Source: Closterium sp. Naga37s-1
Taxonomy: Eukaryota > Streptophyta > Zygnematophyceae > Desmidiales > Closteriaceae
Length of the DNA: 64,000 bases
Direction: 5' to 3'
Assembly: GCA_947471745.1 (NCBI GenBank)
Contig: CANJKZ010000474.1
Span: 558,001-622,000, forward strand
Below the pieces are notes generated by a model, which ran no database searches, was not told where the DNA came from, and saw only the letters and a program-made list of their open reading frames with translations. Of the stretch, positions 30,101-41,461 are shown in pieces. A program made the translations under genes and the position numbers. Position 1 is the first letter of the stretch. Every line of letters begins with the position of its first letter.

Positions 30101-31032
30101 TCTTCCTTCTTTTAGGTGCCTCAAGAAATGCATTCCCATGCATCTTCCTTCTTTTAGGTGCCTCAAGAAATGCATTCCATGCATCTTCCTTCTTTTAGGT
30201 GCCTCAAGAAATGCATTCCATGCATCTTCCTTCTTTTAGGTGCCTCAAGAAATGCATTCCCATGCATCTTCCTTCTTTTAGGTGCCTCAAGAAATGCATT
30301 CCCATGCATCTTCCTTCTTTTAGGTGCCTCAAGAAATGCATTCCCATGCATCTTCCTTCTTTTAGGTGCCTCAAGAAATGCATTCCCATGCATCTTCCTT
30401 CTTTTAGGTGCCTCAAGAAATGCATTCCCATGCATCTTCCTTCTTTTAGGTGCCTCAAGAAATGCATTCCCATGCATCTTCCTTCTTTTAGGTGCCTCAA
30501 GAAATGCATTCCATGCATCTTCCTTCTTTTAGGTGCCTCAAGAAATGCATTCCCATGCATCTTCCTTCTTTTAGGTGCCTCAAGAAATGCATTCCATGCA
30601 TCTTCCTTCTTTTAGGTGCCTCAAGAAATGCATTCCATGCATCTTCCTTCTTTTAGGTGCCTCAAGAAATGCATTCCCATGCATCTTCCTTCTTTTAGGT
30701 GCCTCAAGAAATGCATTCCCATGCATCTTCCTTCTTTTAGGTGCCTCAAGAAATGCATTCCCATGCATCTTCCTTCTTTTAGGTGCCTCAAGAAATGCAT
30801 TCCATGCATCTTCCTTCTTTTAGGTGCCTCAAGAAATGCATTCCATGCATCTTCCTTCTTTTAGGTGCCTCAAGAAATGCATTCCCATGCATCTTCCTTC
30901 TTTTAGGTGCCTCAAGAAATGCATTCCCATGCATCTTCCTTCTTTTAGGTGCCTCAAGAAATGCATTCCCATGCATCTTCCTTCTTTTAGGTGCCTCAAG
31001 AAATGCATTCCCATGCATCTTCCTTCTTTTAG
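24130..31032 (+). repeat. Higher-order repeat block, copy A
   Basis: The order of S and L units here recurs in copy B. Segment 24130-25632 (36 units) matches at an offset of +8409. Segment 26915-31032 (99 units: 40 S and 59 L) matches at +8341 with no mismatch in unit type. Between them lie the composite site 25633-25702 and one- or two-unit differences. Within the block a module with S-L-S-L-S order (207 bp) occurs three times from 26915, and a longer module starting at 27536, 28410 and 29659 repeats the order S L S LL S S LL S LL S S L6 S. Confidence 0.9.
25633..25702 (+). repeat. Composite, degenerate satellite units, 70 bp
   Basis: A normal first 31 bp is followed by a degenerate 39-bp unit starting AGGGCCTCAG and containing CCATGCTCTTCC. 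It replaces one S plus one L unit (83 bp), as shown by the related block at 34042-34124, so the net loss is 13 bp. This is the most diverged unit in the array. Confidence 0.88.
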
Positions 31033-32538
31033 GTGCCTCAAGAAATGCATTCCCATGCATCTTCCTTCTTTTAGGTGCCTCAAGAAATGCATTCCATGCA
31101 TCTTCCTTCTTTTAGGTGCCTCAAGAAATGCATTCCATGCATCTTCCTTCTTTTAGGTGCCTCAAGAAATGCATTCCCATGCATCTTCCTTCTTTTAGGT
31201 GCCTCAAGAAATGCATTCCCATGCATCTTCCTTCTTTTAGGTGCCTCAAGAAATGCATTCCCATGCATCTTCCTTCTTTTAGGTGCCTCAAGAAATGCAT
31301 TCCCATGCATCTTCCTTCTTTTAGGTGCCTCAAGAAATGCATTCCCATGCATCTTCCTTCTTTTAGGTGCCTCAAGAAATGCATTCCCATGCATCTTCCT
31401 TCTTTTAGGTGCCTCAAGAAATGCATTCCCATGCATCTTCCTTCTTTTAGGTGCCTCAAGAAATGCATTCCCATGCATCTTCCTTCTTTTAGGTGCCTCA
31501 AGAAATGCATTCCCATGCATCTTCCTTCTTTTAGGTGCCTCAAGAAATGCATTCCCATGCATCTTCCTTCTTTTAGGTGCCTCAAGAAATGCATTCCCAT
31601 GCATCTTCCTTCTTTTAGGTGCCTCAAGAAATGCATTCCCATGCATCTTCCTTCTTTTAGGTGCCTCAAGAAATGCATTCCCATGCATCTTCCTTCTTTT
31701 AGGTGCCTCAAGAAATGCATTCCATGCATCTTCCTTCTTTTAGGTGCCTCAAGAAATGCATTCCCATGCATCTTCCTTCTTTTAGGTGCCTCAAGAAATG
31801 CATTCCCATGCATCTTCCTTCTTTTAGGTGCCTCAAGAAATGCATTCCCATGCATCTTCCTTCTTTTAGGTGCCTCAAGAAATGCATTCCCATGCATCTT
31901 CCTTCTTTTAGGTGCCTCAAGAAATGCATTCCCATGCATCTTCCTTCTTTTAGGTGCCTCAAGAAATGCATTCCCATGCATCTTCCTTCTTTTAGGTGCC
32001 TCAAGAAATGCATTCCCATGCATCTTCCTTCTTTTAGGTGCCTCAAGAAATGCATTCCCATGCATCTTCCTTCTTTTAGGTGCCTCAAGAAATGCATTCC
32101 CATGCATCTTCCTTCTTTTAGGTGCCTCAAGAAATGCATTCCCATGCATCTTCCTTCTTTTAGGTGCCTCAAGAAATGCATTCCCATGCATCTTCCTTCT
32201 TTTAGGTGCCTCAAGAAATGCATTCCATGCATCTTCCTTCTTTTAGGTGCCTCAAGAAATGCATTCCCATGCATCTTCCTTCTTTTAGGTGCCTCAAGAA
32301 ATGCATTCCCATGCATCTTCCTTCTTTTAGGTGCCTCAAGAAATGCATTCCATGCATCTTCCTTCTTTTAGGTGCCTCAAGAAATGCATTCCCATGCATC
32401 TTCCTTCTTTTAGGTGCCTCAAGAAATGCATTCCCATGCATCTTCCTTCTTTTAGGTGCCTCAAGAAATGCATTCCCATGCATCTTCCTTCTTTTAGGTG
32501 CCTCAAGAAATGCATTCCATGCATCTTCCTTCTTTTAG

Positions 32539-35500
32539 GTGCCTCAAGAAATGCATTCCATGCATCTTCCTTCTTTTAGGTGCCTCAAGAAATGCATTCC
32601 CATGCATCTTCCTTCTTTTAGGTGCCTCAAGAAATGCATTCCCATGCATCTTCCTTCTTTTAGGTGCCTCAAGAAATGCATTCCATGCATCTTCCTTCTT
32701 TTAGGTGCCTCAAGAAATGCATTCCCATGCATCTTCCTTCTTTTAGGTGCCTCAAGAAATGCATTCCCATGCATCTTCCTTCTTTTAGGTGCCTCAAGAA
32801 ATGCATTCCCATGCATCTTCCTTCTTTTAGGTGCCTCAAGAAATGCATTCCATGCATCTTCCTTCTTTTAGGTGCCTCAAGAAATGCATTCCCATGCATC
32901 TTCCTTCTTTTAGGTGCCTCAAGAAATGCATTCCCATGCATCTTCCTTCTTTTAGGTGCCTCAAGAAATGCATTCCCATGCATCTTCCTTCTTTTAGGTG
33001 CCTCAAGAAATGCATTCCATGCATCTTCCTTCTTTTAGGTGCCTCAAGAAATGCATTCCCATGCATCTTCCTTCTTTTAGGTGCCTCAAGAAATGCATTC
33101 CCATGCATCTTCCTTCTTTTAGGTGCCTCAAGAAATGCATTCCCATGCATCTTCCTTCTTTTAGGTGCCTCAAGAAATGCATTCCATGCATCTTCCTTCT
33201 TTTAGGTGCCTCAAGAAATGCATTCCCATGCATCTTCCTTCTTTTAGGTGCCTCAAGAAATGCATTCCCATGCATCTTCCTTCTTTTAGGTGCCTCAAGA
33301 AATGCATTCCATGCATCTTCCTTCTTTTAGGTGCCTCAAGAAATGCATTCCCATGCATCTTCCTTCTTTTAGGTGCCTCAAGAAATGCATTCCCATGCAT
33401 CTTCCTTCTTTTAGGTGCCTCAAGAAATGCATTCCCATGCATCTTCCTTCTTTTAGGTGCCTCAAGAAATGCATTCCATGCATCTTCCTTCTTTTAGGTG
33501 CCTCAAGAAATGCATTCCCATGCATCTTCCTTCTTTTAGGTGCCTCAAGAAATGCATTCCCATGCATCTTCCTTCTTTTAGGTGCCTCAAGAAATGCATT
33601 CCATGCATCTTCCTTCTTTTAGGTGCCTCAAGAAATGCATTCCCATGCATCTTCCTTCTTTTAGGTGCCTCAAGAAATGCATTCCCATGCATCTTCCTTC
33701 TTTTAGGTGCCTCAAGAAATGCATTCCCATGCATCTTCCTTCTTTTAGGTGCCTCAAGAAATGCATTCCCATGCATCTTCCTTCTTTTAGGTGCCTCAAG
33801 AAATGCATTCCCATGCATCTTCCTTCTTTTAGGTGCCTCAAGAAATGCATTCCCATGCATCTTCCTTCTTTTAGGTGCCTCAAGAAATGCATTCCCATGC
33901 ATCTTCCTTCTTTTAGGTGCCTCAAGAAATGCATTCCCATGCATCTTCCTTCTTTTAGGTGCCTCAAGAAATGCATTCCCATGCATCTTCCTTCTTTTAG
34001 GTGCCTCAAGAAATGCATTCCATGCATCTTCCTTCTTTTAGGTGCCTCAAGAAATGCATTCCATGCATCTTCCTTCTTTTAGGTGCCTCAAGAAATGCAT
34101 TCCCATGCATCTTCCTTCTTTTAGGTGCCTCAAGAAATGCATTCCCATGCATCTTCCTTCTTTTAGGTGCCTCAAGAAATGCATTCCCATGCATCTTCCT
34201 TCTTTTAGGTGCCTCAAGAAATGCATTCCCATGCATCTTCCTTCTTTTAGGTGCCTCAAGAAATGCATTCCCATGCATCTTCCTTCTTTTAGGTGCCTCA
34301 AGAAATGCATTCCCATGCATCTTCCTTCTTTTAGGTGCCTCAAGAAATGCATTCCCATGCATCTTCCTTCTTTTAGGTGCCTCAAGAAATGCATTCCCAT
34401 GCATCTTCCTTCTTTTAGGTGCCTCAAGAAATGCATTCCCATGCATCTTCCTTCTTTTAGGTGCCTCAAGAAATGCATTCCCATGCATCTTCCTTCTTTT
34501 AGGTGCCTCAAGAAATGCATTCCCATGCATCTTCCTTCTTTTAGGTGCCTCAAGAAATGCATTCCCATGCATCTTCCTTCTTTTAGGTGCCTCAAGAAAT
34601 GCATTCCCATGCATCTTCCTTCTTTTAGGTGCCTCAAGAAATGCATTCCCATGCATCTTCCTTCTTTTAGGTGCCTCAAGAAATGCATTCCATGCATCTT
34701 CCTTCTTTTAGGTGCCTCAAGAAATGCATTCCCATGCATCTTCCTTCTTTTAGGTGCCTCAAGAAATGCATTCCATGCATCTTCCTTCTTTTAGGTGCCT
34801 CAAGAAATGCATTCCCATGCATCTTCCTTCTTTTAGGTGCCTCAAGAAATGCATTCCCATGCATCTTCCTTCTTTTAGGTGCCTCAAGAAATGCATTCCC
34901 ATGCATCTTCCTTCTTTTAGGTGCCTCAAGAAATGCATTCCCATGCATCTTCCTTCTTTTAGGTGCCTCAAGAAATGCATTCCCATGCATCTTCCTTCTT
35001 CTAGGTGCCTCAAGAAATGCATTCCCATGCATCTTCCTTCTTTTAGGTGCCTCAAGAAATGCATTCCCATGCATCTTCCTTCTTTTAGGTGCCTCAAGAA
35101 ATGCATTCCCATGCATCTTCCTTCTTTTAGGTGCCTCAAGAAATGCATTCCATGCATCTTCCTTCTTTTAGGTGCCTCAAGAAATGCATTCCCATGCATC
35201 TTCCTTCTTTTAGGTGCCTCAAGAAATGCATTCCCATGCATCTTCCTTCTTTTAGGTGCCTCAAGAAATGCATTCCATGCATCTTCCTTCTTTTAGGTGC
35301 CTCAAGAAATGCATTCCCATGCATCTTCCTTCTTTTAGGTGCCTCAAGAAATGCATTCCATGCATCTTCCTTCTTTTAGGTGCCTCAAGAAATGCATTCC
35401 CATGCATCTTCCTTCTTTTAGGTGCCTCAAGAAATGCATTCCATGCATCTTCCTTCTTTTAGGTGCCTCAAGAAATGCATTCCATGCATCTTCCTTCTTT

Positions 35501-38500
35501 TAGGTGCCTCAAGAAATGCATTCCCATGCATCTTCCTTCTTTTAGGTGCCTCAAGAAATGCATTCCATGCATCTTCCTTCTTTTAGGTGCCTCAAGAAAT
35601 GCATTCCCATGCATCTTCCTTCTTTTAGGTGCCTCAAGAAATGCATTCCATGCATCTTCCTTCTTTTAGGTGCCTCAAGAAATGCATTCCATGCATCTTC
35701 CTTCTTTTAGGTGCCTCAAGAAATGCATTCCCATGCATCTTCCTTCTTTTAGGTGCCTCAAGAAATGCATTCCATGCATCTTCCTTCTTTTAGGTGCCTC
35801 AAGAAATGCATTCCCATGCATCTTCCTTCTTTTAGGTGCCTCAAGAAATGCATTCCATGCATCTTCCTTCTTTTAGGTGCCTCAAGAAATGCATTCCATG
35901 CATCTTCCTTCTTTTAGGTGCCTCAAGAAATGCATTCCCATGCATCTTCCTTCTTTTAGGTGCCTCAAGAAATGCATTCCATGCATCTTCCTTCTTTTAG
36001 GTGCCTCAAGAAATGCATTCCCATGCATCTTCCTTCTTTTAGGTGCCTCAAGAAATGCATTCCCATGCATCTTCCTTCTTTTAGGTGCCTCAAGAAATGC
36101 ATTCCATGCATCTTCCTTCTTTTAGGTGCCTCAAGAAATGCATTCCATGCATCTTCCTTCTTTTAGGTGCCTCAAGAAATGCATTCCCATGCATCTTCCT
36201 TCTTTTAGGTGCCTCAAGAAATGCATTCCCATGCATCTTCCTTCTTTTAGGTGCCTCAAGAAATGCATTCCATGCATCTTCCTTCTTTTAGGTGCCTCAA
36301 GAAATGCATTCCCATGCATCTTCCTTCTTTTAGGTGCCTCAAGAAATGCATTCCCATGCATCTTCCTTCTTTTAGGTGCCTCAAGAAATGCATTCCATGC
36401 ATCTTCCTTCTTTTAGGTGCCTCAAGAAATGCATTCCATGCATCTTCCTTCTTTTAGGTGCCTCAAGAAATGCATTCCCATGCATCTTCCTTCTTTTAGG
36501 TGCCTCAAGAAATGCATTCCCATGCATCTTCCTTCTTTTAGGTGCCTCAAGAAATGCATTCCCATGCATCTTCCTTCTTTTAGGTGCCTCAAGAAATGCA
36601 TTCCCATGCATCTTCCTTCTTTTAGGTGCCTCAAGAAATGCATTCCCATGCATCTTCCTTCTTTTAGGTGCCTCAAGAAATGCATTCCCATGCATCTTCC
36701 TTCTTTTAGGTGCCTCAAGAAATGCATTCCATGCATCTTCCTTCTTTTAGGTGCCTCAAGAAATGCATTCCATGCATCTTCCTTCTTTTAGGTGCCTCAA
36801 GAAATGCATTCCCATGCATCTTCCTTCTTTTAGGTGCCTCAAGAAATGCATTCCATGCATCTTCCTTCTTTTAGGTGCCTCAAGAAATGCATTCCCATGC
36901 ATCTTCCTTCTTTTAGGTGCCTCAAGAAATGCATTCCCATGCATCTTCCTTCTTTTAGGTGCCTCAAGAAATGCATTCCATGCATCTTCCTTCTTTTAGG
37001 TGCCTCAAGAAATGCATTCCATGCATCTTCCTTCTTTTAGGTGCCTCAAGAAATGCATTCCCATGCATCTTCCTTCTTTTAGGTGCCTCAAGAAATGCAT
37101 TCCCATGCATCTTCCTTCTTTTAGGTGCCTCAAGAAATGCATTCCATGCATCTTCCTTCTTTTAGGTGCCTCAAGAAATGCATTCCCATGCATCTTCCTT
37201 CTTTTAGGTGCCTCAAGAAATGCATTCCCATGCATCTTCCTTCTTTTAGGTGCCTCAAGAAATGCATTCCATGCATCTTCCTTCTTTTAGGTGCCTCAAG
37301 AAATGCATTCCATGCATCTTCCTTCTTTTAGGTGCCTCAAGAAATGCATTCCCATGCATCTTCCTTCTTTTAGGTGCCTCAAGAAATGCATTCCCATGCA
37401 TCTTCCTTCTTTTAGGTGCCTCAAGAAATGCATTCCCATGCATCTTCCTTCTTTTAGGTGCCTCAAGAAATGCATTCCCATGCATCTTCCTTCTTTTAGG
37501 TGCCTCAAGAAATGCATTCCCATGCATCTTCCTTCTTTTAGGTGCCTCAAGAAATGCATTCCCATGCATCTTCCTTCTTTTAGGTGCCTCAAGAAATGCA
37601 TTCCATGCATCTTCCTTCTTTTAGGTGCCTCAAGAAATGCATTCCCATGCATCTTCCTTCTTTTAGGTGCCTCAAGAAATGCATTCCATGCATCTTCCTT
37701 CTTTTAGGTGCCTCAAGAAATGCATTCCATGCATCTTCCTTCTTTTAGGTGCCTCAAGAAATGCATTCCCATGCATCTTCCTTCTTTTAGGTGCCTCAAG
37801 AAATGCATTCCCATGCATCTTCCTTCTTTTAGGTGCCTCAAGAAATGCATTCCCATGCATCTTCCTTCTTTTAGGTGCCTCAAGAAATGCATTCCCATGC
37901 ATCTTCCTTCTTTTAGGTGCCTCAAGAAATGCATTCCCATGCATCTTCCTTCTTTTAGGTGCCTCAAGAAATGCATTCCATGCATCTTCCTTCTTTTAGG
38001 TGCCTCAAGAAATGCATTCCATGCATCTTCCTTCTTTTAGGTGCCTCAAGAAATGCATTCCCATGCATCTTCCTTCTTTTAGGTGCCTCAAGAAATGCAT
38101 TCCATGCATCTTCCTTCTTTTAGGTGCCTCAAGAAATGCATTCCCATGCATCTTCCTTCTTTTAGGTGCCTCAAGAAATGCATTCCCATGCATCTTCCTT
38201 CTTTTAGGTGCCTCAAGAAATGCATTCCATGCATCTTCCTTCTTTTAGGTGCCTCAAGAAATGCATTCCATGCATCTTCCTTCTTTTAGGTGCCTCAAGA
38301 AATGCATTCCCATGCATCTTCCTTCTTTTAGGTGCCTCAAGAAATGCATTCCCATGCATCTTCCTTCTTTTAGGTGCCTCAAGAAATGCATTCCATGCAT
38401 CTTCCTTCTTTTAGGTGCCTCAAGAAATGCATTCCCATGCATCTTCCTTCTTTTAGGTGCCTCAAGAAATGCATTCCCATGCATCTTCCTTCTTTTAGGT

Positions 38501-39373
38501 GCCTCAAGAAATGCATTCCATGCATCTTCCTTCTTTTAGGTGCCTCAAGAAATGCATTCCATGCATCTTCCTTCTTTTAGGTGCCTCAAGAAATGCATTC
38601 CCATGCATCTTCCTTCTTTTAGGTGCCTCAAGAAATGCATTCCCATGCATCTTCCTTCTTTTAGGTGCCTCAAGAAATGCATTCCCATGCATCTTCCTTC
38701 TTTTAGGTGCCTCAAGAAATGCATTCCCATGCATCTTCCTTCTTTTAGGTGCCTCAAGAAATGCATTCCCATGCATCTTCCTTCTTTTAGGTGCCTCAAG
38801 AAATGCATTCCCATGCATCTTCCTTCTTTTAGGTGCCTCAAGAAATGCATTCCATGCATCTTCCTTCTTTTAGGTGCCTCAAGAAATGCATTCCCATGCA
38901 TCTTCCTTCTTTTAGGTGCCTCAAGAAATGCATTCCATGCATCTTCCTTCTTTTAGGTGCCTCAAGAAATGCATTCCATGCATCTTCCTTCTTTTAGGTG
39001 CCTCAAGAAATGCATTCCCATGCATCTTCCTTCTTTTAGGTGCCTCAAGAAATGCATTCCCATGCATCTTCCTTCTTTTAGGTGCCTCAAGAAATGCATT
39101 CCCATGCATCTTCCTTCTTTTAGGTGCCTCAAGAAATGCATTCCATGCATCTTCCTTCTTTTAGGTGCCTCAAGAAATGCATTCCATGCATCTTCCTTCT
39201 TTTAGGTGCCTCAAGAAATGCATTCCCATGCATCTTCCTTCTTTTAGGTGCCTCAAGAAATGCATTCCCATGCATCTTCCTTCTTTTAGGTGCCTCAAGA
39301 AATGCATTCCCATGCATCTTCCTTCTTTTAGGTGCCTCAAGAAATGCATTCCCATGCATCTTCCTTCTTTTAG
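32539..39373 (+). repeat. Higher-order repeat block, copy B
   Basis: Second copy of the S/L pattern of block A. Its three long modules begin at 35877, 36751 and 38000, and its 207-bp modules at 35256, 35463 and 35670. It keeps normal S and L units at 34042-34124 where copy A has the degenerate composite, so the composite arose after the duplication or was lost from this copy. The match ends near 39373, where a run of four L units replaces five. The one substitution at 35001 lies in this copy. Confidence 0.9.
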
Positions 39374-41406
39374 GTGCCTCAAGAAATGCATTCCATGCAT
39401 CTTCCTTCTTTTAGGTGCCTCAAGAAATGCATTCCATGCATCTTCCTTCTTTTAGGTGCCTCAAGAAATGCATTCCCATGCATCTTCCTTCTTTTAGGTG
39501 CCTCAAGAAATGCATTCCCATGCATCTTCCTTCTTTTAGGTGCCTCAAGAAATGCATTCCCATGCATCTTCCTTCTTTTAGGTGCCTCAAGAAATGCATT
39601 CCCATGCATCTTCCTTCTTTTAGGTGCCTCAAGAAATGCATTCCCATGCATCTTCCTTCTTTTAGGTGCCTCAAGAAATGCATTCCCATGCATCTTCCTT
39701 CTTTTAGGTGCCTCAAGAAATGCATTCCCATGCATCTTCCTTCTTTTAGGTGCCTCAAGAAATGCATTCCATGCATCTTCCTTCTTTTAGGTGCCTCAAG
39801 AAATGCATTCCCATGCATCTTCCTTCTTTTAGGTGCCTCAAGAAATGCATTCCCATGCATCTTCCTTCTTTTAGGTGCCTCAAGAAATGCATTCCCATGC
39901 ATCTTCCTTCTTTTAGGTGCCTCAAGAAATGCATTCCCATGCATCTTCCTTCTTTTAGGTGCCTCAAGAAATGCATTCCATGCATCTTCCTTCTTTTAGG
40001 TGCCTCAAGAAATGCATTCCATGCATCTTCCTTCTTTTAGGTGCCTCAAGAAATGCATTCCCATGCATCTTCCTTCTTTTAGGTGCCTCAAGAAATGCAT
40101 TCCCATGCATCTTCCTTCTTTTAGGTGCCTCAAGAAATGCATTCCATGCATCTTCCTTCTTTTAGGTGCCTCAAGAAATGCATTCCCATGCATCTTCCTT
40201 CTTTTAGGTGCCTCAAGAAATGCATTCCCATGCATCTTCCTTCTTTTAGGTGCCTCAAGAAATGCATTCCATGCATCTTCCTTCTTTTAGGTGCCTCAAG
40301 AAATGCATTCCCATGCATCTTCCTTCTTTTAGGTGCCTCAAGAAATGCATTCCATGCATCTTCCTTCTTTTAGGTGCCTCAAGAAATGCATTCCATGCAT
40401 CTTCCTTCTTTTAGGTGCCTCAAGAAATGCATTCCCATGCATCTTCCTTCTTTTAGGTGCCTCAAGAAATGCATTCCCATGCATCTTCCTTCTTTTAGGT
40501 GCCTCAAGAAATGCATTCCCATGCATCTTCCTTCTTTTAGGTGCCTCAAGAAATGCATTCCCATGCATCTTCCTTCTTTTAGGTGCCTCAAGAAATGCAT
40601 TCCATGCATCTTCCTTCTTTTAGGTGCCTCAAGAAATGCATTCCCATGCATCTTCCTTCTTTTAGGTGCCTCAAGAAATGCATTCCCATGCATCTTCCTT
40701 CTTTTAGGTGCCTCAAGAAATGCATTCCCATGCATCTTCCTTCTTTTAGGTGCCTCAAGAAATGCATTCCCATGCATCTTCCTTCTTTTAGGTGCCTCAA
40801 GAAATGCATTCCCATGCATCTTCCTTCTTTTAGGTGCCTCAAGAAATGCATTCCATGCATCTTCCTTCTTTTAGGTGCCTCAAGAAATGCATTCCATGCA
40901 TCTTCCTTCTTTTAGGTGCCTCAAGAAATGCATTCCCATGCATCTTCCTTCTTTTAGGTGCCTCAAGAAATGCATTCCCATGCATCTTCCTTCTTTTAGG
41001 TGCCTCAAGAAATGCATTCCATGCATCTTCCTTCTTTTAGGTGCCTCAAGAAATGCATTCCCATGCATCTTCCTTCTTTTAGGTGCCTCAAGAAATGCAT
41101 TCCCATGCATCTTCCTTCTTTTAGGTGCCTCAAGAAATGCATTCCATGCATCTTCCTTCTTTTAGGTGCCTCAAGAAATGCATTCCCATGCATCTTCCTT
41201 CTTTTAGGTGCCTCAAGAAATGCATTCCCATGCATCTTCCTTCTTTTAGGTGCCTCAAGAAATGCATTCCCATGCATCTTCCTTCTTTTAGGTGCCTCAA
41301 GAAATGCATTCCCATGCATCTTCCTTCTTTTAGGTGCCTCAAGAAATGCATTCCATGCATCTTCCTTCTTTTAGGTGCCTCAAGAAATGCATTCCCATGC
41401 ATCTTC

Positions 41407-41461
41407 TCCGCTTCCTCTTATCTCTCCTTCTTACTTCCTCGTTCTGTCCGTCCGTTATCAG
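41407..41461 (+). promoter_or_regulatory. Intron 3' end: polypyrimidine tract and acceptor
   Basis: Directly after the truncated last satellite unit comes a stretch made almost wholly of C and T, ending TTATCAG before the first deacetylase exon. It is a strong acceptor on the + strand. It shows that the array belongs to, or was placed in, the intron that ends here. Confidence 0.7.

Larger units (their letters stand above)
1..41406 (+). repeat. 41/42-bp satellite (minisatellite) array, about 990 units
   Basis: Head-to-tail array with no interspersed sequence. Each unit begins GTGCCTCAAG, continues AAATGCATTC, then C or CC before ATGCATCTTCC, and ends TTCTTTTAG. Long units (L, 42 bp) have CCC and short units (S, 41 bp) have CC at unit positions 20-22. 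From unit starts I count 249 S and 739 L units, plus two composite sites (6187-6243 and 25633-25702) and a last partial unit of 32 bp at 41375-41406. These sum exactly to 41406 bp. The only other variant I found is one T-to-C change at 35001. The first base is a unit start, so the array continues to the left. Each unit carries two ATGCAT palindromes and ends in a pyrimidine tract plus TAG. Two of three frames per strand are open through L units, which creates long meaningless ORFs. Confidence 0.98.

Noticed and set aside
1..41406. Hundreds of long open frames in the array (for example 7919-10393 on + and 7924-10338 on -), with repeating peptides such as MHLPSFRCLKKCIP
   Set aside because: They arise because the 42-bp unit is a multiple of three and has open frames on both strands. 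They overlap each other in all phases, and frames shift at each 41-bp unit. No coding signal.
1..41406. CRISPR array
   Set aside because: There are no unique spacers; units abut directly, no cas genes are present, and the neighbouring genes are eukaryotic with introns.
1..41406. Centromeric or subtelomeric satellite
   Set aside because: Possible in principle, but the unit is not telomere-like, nothing in the window supports a centromere, and the array abuts a genic acceptor site. Not claimed.
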